The notes: generated from the letters alone by a model not told the origin. A DNA stretch of 64,000 nt from Bradyrhizobium sp. AZCC 2262 (GCF_036924535.1 NZ_JAZHRT010000001.1:6262001-6326000); one strand, 5' to 3'. Counted from the first letter of the stretch, positions 16,489 through 28,300 are shown. Made by a program: numbers and translations.

Positions 16489-17892
16489 GTGGCAAGTTCA
16501 CCAGCTCAAAGCGAACACGATAAGAGTCAGTCGAAGAAGGCCGCCGCCAGCGGCTGGATTGGATCGGCGCTCGAATACTACGACTTCTTTATTTATGCGA
16601 CGGCAGCGTCGCTGGTATTCCCGCAGATATTTTTCCCATCGGAGAATCCTACCGTCGCCATCGTCGCTTCGCTTGCGACATACGGCGTCGGCTACGTTGC
16701 ACGGCCTATCGGCGCATTCTTTCTCGGGCACTGGGGCGACACCCACGGCCGAAAAACCGTGTTGATCCTCTGCATGTTCCTGATGGGCATCTCCACGATG
16801 GCAGTCGGCCTCCTGCCCACGTATCAGCAGGTCGGTATACTGGCGCCGGTGCTTCTCGTTATCTTGCGCCTCATCCAGGGCTTCGCCGTCGCCGGAGAAA
16901 TATCCGGAGCCAGCTCAATGATCCTGGAACATGCTCCGTTTGGCCGGCGCGGATTCTATGCGAGCTTTACGCTGCAAGGCGTACAGGCCGGACAGATTCT
17001 TGCGGCGGCGGTTTTCCTGCCACTGGCAGCCTACATGCCTACCGAGGCGTTCAACAGCTGGGGTTGGCGGATACCCTTCCTGCTCAGCTTCTTTGTCATC
17101 GTCGCCGGCTACATCATCCGTCGTGAAGTTGACGAGACGCCGGCTTTTGCCAAGGAGGACAAGGAGGGCAACGTTCCGAGAGCGCCGATCGTCCAGGCCG
17201 TCAAGCACAGTTGGAGAGACATGATCCGTGTCGTCTGCATGGCGCTCATGAACGTTATCCCGGTGGTCGCCACGATATTCGGCGCGGCTTATGCGGTCCA
17301 ACCGGCATACGGCATCGGCTTCGAAAAAGATGTCTACCTGTGGATTCCGGTTCTCGGCAACATGCTGGCCGTGTTCGTCATCCCGTTCGTCGGCAACCTG
17401 TCGGACAAGGTCGGCCGCAAACCGCCGATCATCGTCGGCGCCCTCTCTTCCGGATTGCTTGCGTTCGGCTATCTTTACGCGATCAGCATCCACAATGTGC
17501 CGCTGGCAATCTTCATATCGCTGTTGATGTGGGGCGTCGTCTACCAGGGCTACAACGCCATCTTCCCGAGCTTCTACCCCGAACTATTCCCGACGCGAAC
17601 CCGGGTCTCGGCGATGGCGATATCCCAGAACATCGGGACAACGATCACGGCTCTGCTTCCTGCGCTGTTTGCAATCGTGGCGCCTCCGGGCTCGACCAAC
17701 ATCCCCCTCACCGTCGGAGCAATCGCCTTCGCTATTACCGTGATCGCAGCGCTGGCGGCTGTGACTGCCCGGGAAACCTATCGGATCAACATCAATGATC
17801 TCGGAAATCCCGGCGCTGTTCCAATGCCGAAGGCAGACTATGAGAGGATGCGGGCTCAGGCCGCAAGTGGAGCAGCTGTTGTTCTGACGTGA
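16489..17892 (+). CDS. MFS transporter, metabolite:H+ symporter (ShiA-like)
   Basis: 467-residue inner-membrane carrier with about 12 helices. Features of the metabolite:H+ symporter group are GWIGSALEYYDFFIYATAAS at the N-terminus, GHWGDTHGRKTVLI between helices 2 and 3, and GNLSDKVGRKPPIIVG in the second half. The GTG start is preceded by GGGAGAA at suitable distance; a longer frame to 16321 has no ribosome site. It heads an operon for shikimate/quinate and protocatechuate metabolism, so uptake of quinate, shikimate or protocatechuate is likely. Confidence 0.87.
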   Translation: MASSPAQSEHDKSQSKKAAASGWIGSALEYYDFFIYATAASLVFPQIFFPSENPTVAIVASLATYGVGYVARPIGAFFLGHWGDTHGRKTVLILCMFLMGISTMAVGLLPTYQQVGILAPVLLVILRLIQGFAVAGEISGASSMILEHAPFGRRGFYASFTLQGVQAGQILAAAVFLPLAAYMPTEAFNSWGWRIPFLLSFFVIVAGYIIRREVDETPAFAKEDKEGNVPRAPIVQAVKHSWRDMIRVVCMALMNVIPVVATIFGAAYAVQPAYGIGFEKDVYLWIPVLGNMLAVFVIPFVGNLSDKVGRKPPIIVGALSSGLLAFGYLYAISIHNVPLAIFISLLMWGVVYQGYNAIFPSFYPELFPTRTRVSAMAISQNIGTTITALLPALFAIVAPPGSTNIPLTVGAIAFAITVIAALAAVTARETYRININDLGNPGAVPMPKADYERMRAQAASGAAVVLT

Positions 17893-18028
17893 TGGTTGGA
17901 TGAGACCCGAAGAGACGAGGGAAAAGCCGCAACGTCGCAGCGATTGCGCGGTGTACCGTGCCTAAATGTGAAGCTGCCGCCATCGAAGCAAACCGAACGA
18001 AGGCGGCAGCTGGCTCCCGATAATTTAA

Positions 18029-18778
<750 letters not shown>

Positions 18779-18779
18779 C

Positions 18780-19418
18780 ATGACACCGCCCCCCTTCATT
18801 CCTTCCTATCTGCCGGAGACGCCGTCACAAACGGCCGGCCCCTACGTTCACATCGGTCTCATACCGGAACAAGCGGGCTTTGAAATCTTCGAAAACAACT
18901 TCAGCGGCGATATCGCCGGTCCGGATGTCGTGGGCCAACGCATCATCATCGAGGGACGAATCTTCGATGGCGCCGGCCACGTGACAAAGGACGTCCTGGT
19001 GGAGACCTGGCAAGCGAACGCGGCCGGGCGATACAATCATCCGGCTGACATGCAGAACAAGACAATCGACCATAACTTCCGCGGGTGGGCTCGGACCGGA
19101 ACGGACTTCGCCACCGGACTTTACACAATCCGCACCATCAAGCCGGGAAGCGTGGCGGGCCGTAAGGGCCGCAAGGCGATGGCGCCTCACGTCAATTTCT
19201 GGCTGGCCTCTCGCGGCATCAATATCGGCCTCGCTACGCGCATGTATTTTGGCGACGAGGAAGCGGCGAATTCCGATGATCCGGTCCTGAACATTATCGA
19301 GCAACCGGAACGGCGCAAAACATTGATAGCGCCGCGATCGGAACGCGACGGTGCGCTCGTCTATACGTTCGACATTTATCTTCAGGGCGATCGGGAGACT
19401 GTGTTCTTCGATGTTTGA
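18780..19418 (+). CDS. pcaG: Protocatechuate 3,4-dioxygenase alpha subunit
   Basis: 212-residue partner of PcaH. It keeps the intradiol dioxygenase fold (ETPSQTAGPYVHIGL, VETWQANAAGRYNHP, TIKPGSVAGRKG, MAPHVNFWLASRGINIGL) but lacks the full iron-ligand set, as alpha subunits do. Its start directly follows the pcaH stop, so the two are translated together. The downstream beta-ketoadipate genes (pcaB, C, D, I, J, F) are not in the window. Confidence 0.94.
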   Translation: MTPPPFIPSYLPETPSQTAGPYVHIGLIPEQAGFEIFENNFSGDIAGPDVVGQRIIIEGRIFDGAGHVTKDVLVETWQANAAGRYNHPADMQNKTIDHNFRGWARTGTDFATGLYTIRTIKPGSVAGRKGRKAMAPHVNFWLASRGINIGLATRMYFGDEEAANSDDPVLNIIEQPERRKTLIAPRSERDGALVYTFDIYLQGDRETVFFDV

Positions 19419-19481
19419 AGTGACTGCGCCGACGATCGGCACAGATGGGTTTTGGACCAACCACCAACGGAGGAAGATGAT

Positions 19482-19958
19482 ATGGCGACGGACGAGCAGA
19501 TCCTAGCCTCGGTAAGGCCCGGCAAGCCACCGGTCAATTGCCCCGTGCTCGGCACCTGGCGGCTGCGAACCTATGTTCGCGAGCGCTTGTCTGACGGCCA
19601 ACGGCACAACCAGTTCGGAGAAGCACCGGACGGCTACATCGGTTATGCGCCGGACGGCAGGATGTACGCCATCTTCACGCGCGACGACCGCGTGGCGCCT
19701 CGCGACGTGGTGCCTACTGACGAAGAAGGCGTTCAATTGCTCGGTACCATGGTCGCCTATGCCGGCACTTTCTCATTGGGAGAAAATGTCGTGGTTCATC
19801 ACATCGACACATCCTGGAATCAGGCATGGACCGGCACCAACCAGATCCGGCACTTCGTACTGGAGGCGAATACCCTGACGATCACGACCGCTCCGTACAA
19901 GAGCTATCTGGATGGCACCATGGGCCGGTCGATTCTCGTCTGGGACAAGGTGTCCTGA
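19482..19958 (+). CDS. Lipocalin-like domain protein
   Basis: 158-residue protein beginning MATDEQILASVRPGKPPVNC. The pattern LGTWRLRTYVRE, DGYIGYAPDGRMYAIFTRDD and HHIDTSWNQAWTGTNQIRHF matches small soluble lipocalin-like proteins (Lipocalin_5 type) often found in aromatic and secondary-metabolite catabolic clusters. The ATG chosen follows GGAGGAAG. No catalytic motif is evident; binding of a hydrophobic or aromatic intermediate, or an isomerase or cyclase activity, is a guess from context. Confidence 0.78.
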   Translation: MATDEQILASVRPGKPPVNCPVLGTWRLRTYVRERLSDGQRHNQFGEAPDGYIGYAPDGRMYAIFTRDDRVAPRDVVPTDEEGVQLLGTMVAYAGTFSLGENVVVHHIDTSWNQAWTGTNQIRHFVLEANTLTITTAPYKSYLDGTMGRSILVWDKVS

Positions 19959-19988
19959 TGCCACGCTTCTATCCGCGAGAGATTTGCG

Positions 19989-20756
19989 ATGAATGATCCA
20001 TTTACAATCGAGGGAGCGCATGTGCTGGTTACGGGCGGCTCGAGCGGCCTCGGACGTTTTTTCGCGGTATTTCTTGCCGCGCGAGGGGCGCGCGTAACCG
20101 TCGGTGCGCGCCGTGCCGAAGCGTTGGCAAAGACCGTCGAAGATATCGGCAACGCCAAAGGCCAGGCTCAAAGCGTCGTGATGGATGTCACTGTCGCAGC
20201 GAGCATTGAGACCGCGTTGGACGCCGCCGAAGCACACTTCGGTCCGGTGGAGATTGTCATCAACAACGCCGGCGTGACGGCGACCCGACCGGCCCTGCAG
20301 CAGGACGAGGCAGACTGGGACAAGGTTATCGATACCAATCTGAAAGGAGTCTGGCTGGTCGCGCAAGCAGTTGGACGACGAATGGTCGCGCATGAGGTGA
20401 AGGGCTCGATCGTCAACGTGGCTTCGATCCTTGGCCTGCGGGTCGCAAGTTCCGTCGCTCCATATGCCGTCTCGAAAGCCGGCGTGGTACAAATGACGAA
20501 GGCGCTGGCGTTGGAATGGGCGCGCTATGGCATTCGTGTGAACGCACTTGCGCCCGGCTACTTCGAAACCGAACTCAACGACGATTTCTTTCGGGAGGCC
20601 GCGGGCGAGGCCCTCATCAAGCGGATTCCGCAGCGGCGGCTTGGCGAATTGCGGGAACTCGAGGGGCCGCTTCTGCTGCTGGCTTCGCAGGCTGGTTCCT
20701 ACATGACCGGAAGCGTGATCGTCGCAGACGGCGGCCACGTCGTTTCGACCCTTTGA
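19989..20756 (+). CDS. Short-chain dehydrogenase/reductase
   Basis: 255-residue classical SDR: cofactor loop TGGSSGLGRFFAVF, NNAGV, active-site YAVSK with the preceding Ser, and VNALAPGYFETEL. An acidic residue is not evident after strand 2 (VGARRAEAL), which favours NADP(H), but this is weak evidence. It sits between the lipocalin-like gene and the acyl-CoA ligase. In this cluster it could act on quinate or shikimate intermediates or on a beta-hydroxyacyl-CoA made by the ligase. Confidence 0.87.
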   Translation: MNDPFTIEGAHVLVTGGSSGLGRFFAVFLAARGARVTVGARRAEALAKTVEDIGNAKGQAQSVVMDVTVAASIETALDAAEAHFGPVEIVINNAGVTATRPALQQDEADWDKVIDTNLKGVWLVAQAVGRRMVAHEVKGSIVNVASILGLRVASSVAPYAVSKAGVVQMTKALALEWARYGIRVNALAPGYFETELNDDFFREAAGEALIKRIPQRRLGELRELEGPLLLLASQAGSYMTGSVIVADGGHVVSTL

Positions 20757-20809
20757 ATGGTGGCTTCTTACGGACTTCAAAGCTTCAGCGAAGCAAGGAT
20801 GATGTTCCA

Positions 20810-22444
20810 ATGAACGCAAACGACAGGCATCCTTTCGAGACCAACTTGGACCGGCATCCGTCCAATTACATACCGTTGTCGCCCGTCAGCTTCCTGACCC
20901 GCGCCGCAAGCGCCTTCGCCAGCAAATTGGCCGTGATCGATGGCGAGCGTCGCTATACCTATGCGCAGCTCCTTGATCGCTGTATCAGGCTCGCATCCGG
21001 ATTGGCGCGGCTTGGGGTCAAGCGGCTCGACACCGTGGCGATCATCGCATCGAACATTCCAGAAATGATCGAAGCGCATTTTGCCGTACCGATGCTTGGA
21101 GCTGTACTCAATCCACTCAATACGCGCCTCGACGCTGCGAATATCGCTTTCTCACTGATGCATGGAAGCGCCAAGGTTTTGATCGTCGACGCGGAATATG
21201 CGCCGCTGGTGCGGCAAGCCCTGCAACAGGTAGATCGAGAGATCGTCGTCATCGATATCGCTTCCCCTGATTTACCGGTCGACCCACTAGGCACGCATGC
21301 CTACGAGGCGCTCCTCGGCACCGGCGACCCGAATTTTGACTGGCCTGGCGTTACAGATGAATGGCAGTCGCTATGCCTGCTCTATACTTCAGGGACCACC
21401 GGCGACCCAAAAGGCGTCGTCTATAGTCACCGCGGCGCCTATCTTTCGGCGCTCGGCAACGGCTTCAGCTTCGGACTCACATTCGACAGCATCTACCTTT
21501 GGACATTGCCGATGTTCCACTGTTCCGGGTGGTCTTATCCATGGGCAGTTGTCGCCGCGGGCGGCACGCAGATATGTCTTCGCAAGGTCGAGCCAGCACA
21601 GATCTTCCGGCTGATCGCAGAACATCGGGTCACGCATCTTTGCGGTGCACCTATCGTCCTGAATATGCTGGCTCACGCGCCCGCAGAACAGCGAGTGCCG
21701 TTCCAGCACACGGTGACGGTTGCGACCGGTGGCGCGGCACCGCCCTCTGCCGTCTTCCGGTCGATGGAAGCCCTCGGCTTTCGGGTGACACATCTTTATG
21801 GGGCTACCGAGACCTACGGACCCGCGACTTCCTGCGTCTTCCAGCCGGAGTGGAACGCGCTGCCGGATGATGAGCGCTTTGCCAGGATGGCGCGGCAAGG
21901 TGTTGCATATCCCATGGTCGAGGCGGTTACCGTCGCCGATCCCAAGACAATGGTCCCGGTTCCGCGCGATGGCACGACAGTCGGCGAGATCATGGTGCGC
22001 AGCAACACCGTGATGAAGGGGTATCTCAAGAACGAAGCTGCAACGGCAAAAACCCTCGTCGGAAACTGGTGCCTCTCCGGTGATCTCGCTGTTTGGCATC
22101 CCGATGGTGCGATCGAGATCAAGGATCGCTCCAAGGACATCATCATCTCCGGCGGCGAAAACATTTCGAGCCTTGAGGTCGAAGAGGTGCTTACGCAGCA
22201 CCCTGCAGTGATGTTAGCGGCAGTCGTCGCCCGTCCTGACCCGAAGTGGGGCGAGACACCCTGCGCATTCCTCGAACTCAAGCCAGGCGCGACCCGGCCC
22301 GACGACAAAGAGGTCGTTGCCTTCTGTCAGGCACGCCTGGCACGTTTCAAGGTTCCCAAGGTTTTTATCTACGGCGCGCTGCCGAAGACATCGACAGGAA
22401 AGATACAAAAGTTTGTGCTCCGTGATCAGGCGGGCGCATTGTGA
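20810..22444 (+). CDS. Acyl-CoA synthetase / AMP-dependent ligase
   Basis: 544-residue adenylate-forming enzyme: P-loop LLYTSGTTGDPKGVVYSH, A5-like GATETYGPA, A7 LSGDLAVWHPDGAIEIKDRS, and the C-terminal lysine motif LPKTSTGKIQKF. It resembles medium-chain fatty acid or aryl (cinnamate/benzoate type) CoA ligases. The ATG at 20810 has AAGGATGATG upstream. Activation of an aromatic or alicyclic acid, for example a hydroxycinnamate that leads to protocatechuate, would suit the operon; this is inference. Confidence 0.87.
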   Translation: MNANDRHPFETNLDRHPSNYIPLSPVSFLTRAASAFASKLAVIDGERRYTYAQLLDRCIRLASGLARLGVKRLDTVAIIASNIPEMIEAHFAVPMLGAVLNPLNTRLDAANIAFSLMHGSAKVLIVDAEYAPLVRQALQQVDREIVVIDIASPDLPVDPLGTHAYEALLGTGDPNFDWPGVTDEWQSLCLLYTSGTTGDPKGVVYSHRGAYLSALGNGFSFGLTFDSIYLWTLPMFHCSGWSYPWAVVAAGGTQICLRKVEPAQIFRLIAEHRVTHLCGAPIVLNMLAHAPAEQRVPFQHTVTVATGGAAPPSAVFRSMEALGFRVTHLYGATETYGPATSCVFQPEWNALPDDERFARMARQGVAYPMVEAVTVADPKTMVPVPRDGTTVGEIMVRSNTVMKGYLKNEAATAKTLVGNWCLSGDLAVWHPDGAIEIKDRSKDIIISGGENISSLEVEEVLTQHPAVMLAAVVARPDPKWGETPCAFLELKPGATRPDDKEVVAFCQARLARFKVPKVFIYGALPKTSTGKIQKFVLRDQAGAL

Positions 22445-23916
22445 ACAAAGGGCCTGATAGCGCGAAAGAGCATCGCAAGGTGGACCGCTCACCGGTTGGG
22501 CGTTCCATGACGATGCAGCACGCCGAGGCCAACGGTATCACGATCGCTTACGGCGTCCGGGGCTCGGGGCCACCGCTTGTTCTCATCATGGGTTATCGCC
22601 TCGGTTCGCTCGCATGGCCGCTCGCCTTCATCGAGGCGCTGGCGGAGCGGTTTACCGTGGTGCTGTTCGATAATCGCGGGACGGGTACAAGCGACAAGCC
22701 CACATTCGGTTATGAAATCTCAAATATGGCCAGGGATGTAGGGGGCCTTCTAGATCATTTGAAAATCGCGCGGACCCATGTCCTTGGCTATTCAATGGGA
22801 GGCGCGATCGCGCAGGAATTCATTCGGCAATTTCCCGATCGGGTCTTGGGTCTGGTGCTTTGCGCGACGACGTGCGGCGGTCCACGCGCAGTATACGCAC
22901 CACCGTCCGTTGTCCGCGTGATGCGAGAGCTCGACGGGTTGAAACCGGAGGAAATCGCCCGGCGGATCTGGGAGGTTACATATTCGCCGGGATACCTCGA
23001 GAACCACCGGGACCTGGCCGAAGACCAGATGCGGCGCGAGATCGCGGCGCCAACCCCTTTGCACGCCGCGGATCTACAGTTTCAGGCGTTTGCGGAATTC
23101 GATTGCTCCAAAGCGCTTCCGAACATCAAAGCCCCAACTCTTGTGCTGACCGGCGATCTCGACCGGTTGGTATCACCGCAGAACTCCAAACTCATCGCAA
23201 GTCACATTCCGGGGGCGAGCCTGGTCGTCATTCCTCGCTGCGGTCATCGAATGATGTGGGAAGCCACCGATGAATGTATCGGGTTCGTCACGGAATTTCT
23301 GAGCGTTTCCGAAGAGCGTCGCGAAAATATGGCTTCGCCTGTCTCGCAAGACGGTGACGACACGCTGGAAGATTTCGTCGGCCTTTTCACGCCCGCAGTC
23401 GACCTTTTTACGGACTTGCCGTGGATGCTGGCGGGAGCCGGGATCGATACGATGACGATCGCCCGGCAATCGATCTATTTCGCAGGCAAGGCTCAGTTTG
23501 GTGACGGCAAGCCAATAATCCTCGTCCCGGACTTCAGCAACAATCTGCCTTTCCTGCTGCTCTCGAATTGGCTCAAGGTGCTCGGCTATCGCCCGGCGAC
23601 CACCGGCCTGTCCGTGAATATGGACGACCAATCGGTAACGGGTTTGATAGGCGCCGTTACCCAACGAATCGGCAGGAAGGCGGTGCTGGTAGCTGCCGCC
23701 TCCGGTGTGCCGTTCGCATCGGCGATGGCCGAGGCCCATAAGGAATGGGTGTCCGACATCGTCGTACTCAATGCTTCCCGCCACCCTGACATGCCTTCCG
23801 GCATTCGATCCCATTTCATCGCGTCCGGCTGGTCGCTGCTTCTTGCCATGGCCGCTTTGCCACAAGTGTTGCGAAACATTCAGATCGAACTGATCGAACC
23901 ATCGGAGTCACCATGA
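22441..23916 (+). CDS. Two-domain alpha/beta hydrolase with degenerate C-terminal domain
   Basis: 491 residues, about 200 longer than ordinary alpha/beta hydrolases. Domain 1 (about 25-290) has a full triad: Ser118 in LGYSMGGA, Asp241 in LTGDLDRLV and His269 in PRCGHRMMW, like enol-lactone hydrolases. Domain 2 (about 350-480) looks like a second hydrolase fold: [35 protein letters not shown], and a strand ending [12 protein letters not shown] where the nucleophile elbow GHSxG would stand, so its serine site appears lost. The GTG start overlaps the ligase stop; ATGs at 22507 and 22513 are possible alternatives. The next gene overlaps by four bases. Confidence 0.82.
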   Translation: MNKGPDSAKEHRKVDRSPVGRSMTMQHAEANGITIAYGVRGSGPPLVLIMGYRLGSLAWPLAFIEALAERFTVVLFDNRGTGTSDKPTFGYEISNMARDVGGLLDHLKIARTHVLGYSMGGAIAQEFIRQFPDRVLGLVLCATTCGGPRAVYAPPSVVRVMRELDGLKPEEIARRIWEVTYSPGYLENHRDLAEDQMRREIAAPTPLHAADLQFQAFAEFDCSKALPNIKAPTLVLTGDLDRLVSPQNSKLIASHIPGASLVVIPRCGHRMMWEATDECIGFVTEFLSVSEERRENMASPVSQDGDDTLEDFVGLFTPAVDLFTDLPWMLAGAGIDTMTIARQSIYFAGKAQFGDGKPIILVPDFSNNLPFLLLSNWLKVLGYRPATTGLSVNMDDQSVTGLIGAVTQRIGRKAVLVAAASGVPFASAMAEAHKEWVSDIVVLNASRHPDMPSGIRSHFIASGWSLLLAMAALPQVLRNIQIELIEPSESP

Positions 23917-24365
23917 GCCGCCTCGTCTACGTATTGAACGGTCCCAACCTTAATCTCCTTGGCAAACGCCAGCCTCACATCTACGGCCACGAAACTCTTG
24001 CTGACGTCGAGGCCGATTGCCGCAAGGTCGCCAGCGAGCACGGACTTGAACTTCGCTTTCACCAGTCGAACCGCGAGTACGAGATCATCGACTGGATTCA
24101 CGAGGCAAGAGAAGTTGCGTCCGGCATCGTGATCAATCCTGCCGCATTTACACATACGTCGGTTGCGATCCTTGACGCACTCAATACCTTCGAAGCCACC
24201 GTCATCGAAGTCCATATCTCGAACGTTCACAAGCGCGAGGAATTCCGCCATCACTCCTATGTCTCGCTTCGCGCCGATGGCGTGATCGCCGGGCTTGGAA
24301 CCCAGGGATATGCGCTGGCGCTGCGCCGTCTTGCGCACTTGCTCGATAAATCAGCCGCAAAATGA
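23913..24365 (+). CDS. aroQ: Type II 3-dehydroquinate dehydratase
   Basis: 150-residue type II dehydroquinase interconverting 3-dehydroquinate and 3-dehydroshikimate. Motifs: [17 protein letters not shown] with the catalytic Tyr, [13 protein letters not shown], and the His in [16 protein letters not shown]. It overlaps the hydrolase gene as ATGA. Presence in a catabolic operon with a shikimate/quinate dehydrogenase and pcaHG points to the catabolic (QutE/QuiB-like) role, not to aromatic biosynthesis. The symbol aroQ follows the protein family. Confidence 0.93.
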   Translation: MSRLVYVLNGPNLNLLGKRQPHIYGHETLADVEADCRKVASEHGLELRFHQSNREYEIIDWIHEAREVASGIVINPAAFTHTSVAILDALNTFEATVIEVHISNVHKREEFRHHSYVSLRADGVIAGLGTQGYALALRRLAHLLDKSAAK

Positions 24366-24446
24366 GTTCGGATTCCAGGGCGGCGGCGTCGAAAATCGCC
24401 ATCCTCCGCTCTGCACGGCCATCTTGATGAGAAGAGGAACACGCCA

Positions 24447-25283
24447 ATGACGATCAGCGGACGCACAAAGCTCATTGCCCATCTCGGCTATCCGACCGAG
24501 AGCTTCAAGGCGCCAATGATCTACAACCCCTATTTCGAGAGATACAACATTGACGCCGTTGTCGTTCCGATGGGCTGCAAAGCCGAGGACTACCCTGCCT
24601 TTCTCGAGCTCGTGTTCAAGCTTTCCAATATCCATGGTGCGCTTGTCACCATGCCGCACAAGGTGACCACTGTCCCATTGCTGGATGAGGTCATGACCAC
24701 GGCGAAGGTCGCGGGTGCGTGCAACGCAGTCCGTCTTGGCCCGGGTGGCACCCTCGTCGGTGACATGTTTGACGGCGAAGGTTTTGTTCGCGGCATTCTG
24801 CGCAAAGGCCGGGTGTTGGCGGGAGCGCGCGCGCTGGTCGTTGGGGGCGGTGGCGTCGGCTCAGCGATTGTGGCGTCACTGGCCAAGGCTGGCGTGGCCG
24901 AGCTTGCGCTGTTCGATGCCTCTGCTGCGACAATGAACGGTTTGGCGGAGCGTTTGCGAGCCTATTATCCGGCGTTGAAGATAGAGGTCGGTTCCAGGGA
25001 TCCGGCCGGATTCGATGTTGTCGTCAACGCAACGCCGCTCGGAATGAAGGATGGTGACCCGTTGCCGATGGACGTTGATCGAATTGCTTCCTCGACGCTC
25101 GTCGGCGAAGTCGTGATGAAGCAGGAAATCACGCCGTTTCTGGCGGCGGCAAGGGCGCGTGGCTGCGAAATTCAGGTCGGCACCGACATGCTGTTCGAGC
25201 AAATACCAGCCTATCTCGAGTTCTTCGGCTTTCGCACCACCACGCCGGAGGAACTCAGGGCTGTCGCGCAGATCGACTACTGA
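24447..25283 (+). CDS. Shikimate/quinate dehydrogenase (AroE family, catabolic type)
   Basis: 278-residue AroE-family dehydrogenase. The catalytic Lys72 is in VTMPHKVTTVP, Asn93 in AGACNAVRLG, an Asp in GDMFDGEGFV, and the NAD(P) loop is VVGGGGVGSAIVAS. The substrate-binding motif differs from biosynthetic AroE (GYPTESFKAP in place of GxPIxHSxSP, and FDGEG in place of NTDGxG), supporting a specialised quinate or shikimate enzyme. GAGG precedes the ATG by nine bases. With aroQ it would give 3-dehydroshikimate; the dehydratase that makes protocatechuate from it is not in the window. Confidence 0.87.
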   Translation: MTISGRTKLIAHLGYPTESFKAPMIYNPYFERYNIDAVVVPMGCKAEDYPAFLELVFKLSNIHGALVTMPHKVTTVPLLDEVMTTAKVAGACNAVRLGPGGTLVGDMFDGEGFVRGILRKGRVLAGARALVVGGGGVGSAIVASLAKAGVAELALFDASAATMNGLAERLRAYYPALKIEVGSRDPAGFDVVVNATPLGMKDGDPLPMDVDRIASSTLVGEVVMKQEITPFLAAARARGCEIQVGTDMLFEQIPAYLEFFGFRTTTPEELRAVAQIDY

Positions 25284-25339
25284 GAAGATCGTCCTCAGGG
25301 CGGGCCGTTCGAGCCAGCTACGGCCAGGCAAGCCAAACA

Positions 25340-25364
25340 CGTTCGCTCGCGAAGCGAGCGAACG
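25340..25364. terminator. Perfect 11-bp hairpin between convergent genes
   Basis: CGTTCGCTCGC-GAA-GCGAGCGAACG is a perfect stem with a three-base loop, placed between the ends of the AroE-family gene and the convergent CHAT gene. The position suits a shared terminator. There is no T-run on either side, so it could instead be a short palindromic extragenic repeat; the stem sequence is related to the arm at 4807-4825. Confidence 0.45.
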
Positions 25365-25377
25365 CTGCCGCGTGGCA

Positions 25378-28300
25378 CTATGGATTTCCCACCAGCACAA
25401 AAGGCGCCCAGACGCTGGGATGCGCAGTCTCGCCGCCCTTGGCAATCCAGGTCGCGATCGAGCGGCGAAGCGCCTCGGCGCGGTCGATATCGGAATGCGA
25501 CGCCATGGCACGGGTTGCGCCCGTGGTGATAGCTACGGCCGCGTCCGAACCGACAGGCCAGTGTGAGACCAGCAGGGCACGTGCGCCTGCATAAAAGAAC
25601 GCTCTGGCAAGGCCGGAGAAGGCTTCAGAATTTGATGCGTCGCCGCCGCCTGCGGTGTTGCAGGCTGAAAGCACGACCCAGTCGGCGTCGAGCTTGAGGG
25701 CGGAAACCTCCGATGACGAGAGATAGCCGTCATCGGCCTGCGTGGCTGCGGCAGGCGGTGTCAGGATCAATCCAGGCTCGATCGAACCATGGACCTGGCC
25801 TGCAAGCGCCCCGTGCGTCGCAAAGTGGAGAACGCGATACTGTTCGAGGCGTCCGCCTTCGCTAAGCGACTTTATCCTGGCTTCGCTTGCCTCATTGCCG
25901 AGATAAACGTCGCCTTTCGGCGTAAAGCTACTCGCCACCATGCACAATTCGACGGCCGTCTCGGGCAGCGGCGTCAAGCGCTTGAGCTGCTCGATGTCGG
26001 CGGTGCCGCCTGAAAGCGCCACGGCTGAACGTCGCCCTCTTTGAGCTAGCTGACTCGTTCGCAGCTCCGAGCTTTCCGCGCAATTCTGAAAAAGGCGCGC
26101 CTGCTTGACGCGATCCAAAACCCAGCTCTGACCATCTCCGTTCAGCAGCGGATTTCCAAAACCGATGAACGGCTTTTGCGCCCTGCTCTTTTGCGCGACT
26201 TGACGTAGCGCCTTGAGGCTTGAGACCGACGGCAGGACGGTCGCCGCAAACTGTTTGACCAGCCATGGCGCCTTGGCGAGATCCTGCCGGCTGCCGCCCG
26301 GCGCCGGCTTCTCGGTCAGCAAAAGCTGGAACGGCAGCGTGGCCAGCGGACCGGATGGCACAAGAATAAGCTCCTTGCCCGCAATATCCTTTGCGACCGG
26401 CTCAAGGAGCGCCTGGTAAAGCCCGAACGCTTTGTTCAAATCGAACGGCAATGGGTCGCCTGCAGCCGGTGACCGGCCAAGGCCGAGCTTTTCAGCGCAA
26501 GCCCTGGTGGCGTCCATCCATGCTTCCTGATCAACGCCGCAGCGCAAGATGCCGATCGTTTCTGCCAGTTCCTTTGCACCGATCGGAGTGGCATGCCATC
26601 GGACGTCCAGGCGCGTGACGGCCCAGACGAAGGTGAAGCGCGAGGTCGTAGTGAACAACAGCAGCGCCTCATTCGGACCGAGCTGCTTTTGAATATCTTC
26701 GATGGCAATGGGGGCCTTGGTGATGAGCGTTGCATATCCCGGGAATTGGGCGGCGATCGAGCGATCCAGTTCTCTTATCTGGTTGGCAATGCCCGACGCC
26801 TGCGCGCGAATTTCCTGCTCTGTCTGCGGGTTGCGCGCGGCATTCGGCTGTGAAATGGCCGCGATCAGCAATCGATCGATCGCAAGCGCCTGGTCACTCA
26901 GATCTTGCCGCTGACGAACCCGTGCCGACAGGTCCCCGCTGCCCGCCGCAACGCGCGCTGACATTCCGGCAATCGCCCTTGCCGCCTGCCCGTCGCCGAT
27001 CCACTGCGCAGCCTCGAAAGCCTGGGATCGCAACGTGATCGCCTTGGCGTTGTCGGAGGTCTCTGCGAGCTGGTAGGCGGCAACGATTGCCCCGGGGAAA
27101 GGATTTGTGGTGTCGCGGATCTTTGGCTCGGCTGTTGTCTGCGCCTCGCTCAATTCATTGGAGCTGCGGCCGATCGATGCTGCCGAGGCGCGTGCAAACG
27201 CATCGTGGGCCTGCTGCCAATCCTTCGAGTCCAGGTAGTGCGCGCCGAGATTGATGAGACTGGTGACGACGTCCGGATGCACCTCGCTCAGGACACTCAA
27301 ACGGATATCCAGCGCCCGCTTCAGGAGCGGTTCTGCCTCCTGAGGCCTTCCACTGCTATCCATGATCACAGCCAGATTATTGAGGCTGTTGGCGACCAGC
27401 GGGTGGAGTTTGCCGAGCGCGCCCTCGCGTATGGCAAGAGACCGGCGCGCCAAAACTTCTGCTTCGGCGTAACGCTCATCGTCGCTAATCAGCGTCACGA
27501 GATTGTCGAGCGCGATAGCGACATCGAGATGGTTCGGTCCGAGGCTTTTTTCGCGAATGGCCAGCGATCGGCGAAACAGCGGTTCGGCTTCCTTCTTTCG
27601 ACCGGCGTATGCCTTCGCGTCAGCGAGATTGTTCAGTGCAATCGCCACGTTTGGGTGATCCGGTCCGAAAGCCTTTTCCTGAATGGCAAGGGCACGAACA
27701 AGCAGGCCTTCTGCTTCTGAAGCCCTGCCCTCTCTCGAGAAAACAATCGCAAGATTGTTGAGGCTGGCGGCGACGTCGGGGTGAGCGGCCCCCAGCGCCT
27801 TTTCCCTGATGGCCAATGCACGTCGCGCCAGTTGTTCGGCCTCCTGGAGCCGCCCCTGCAGACGCCTCAGTTCTCCCAGATTGTTGAGCGTTGCGGTAAC
27901 ATGGAGGCTATCGGGGCCATGTCGCTTTTCCTGAAGCGCAAGCGCTTCAAGGAAGCGCTCCTCAGCGAGCTGCAGCCTGCCTTGCGCCTTGTACACCTCT
28001 GCTATGTTGTTGAGGGCAACCGGGACCATGATATCCGCTTGCCCCGATGCGCGTTTGAAAACTTCCAGCGCCTGGCCGTAGATATCGAGCGCCTCCGCCT
28101 CTCTCAATTGATTGTGACGGACATTGCCCAGTTGCATCCGCGCCAATGCCGTCGTGAGATGGTCGCGGCCCAATGTGCTTTCATCGATGGCGATCGCGCG
28201 CAAAGCATCGCGTTCGGCGTCCTTCAGCCGGTTTTGGCTGAATGCGATTTGGCCGAGCGGGGCGAGCACAGCGGCAACATCAGGATGATTTACACCGAGC

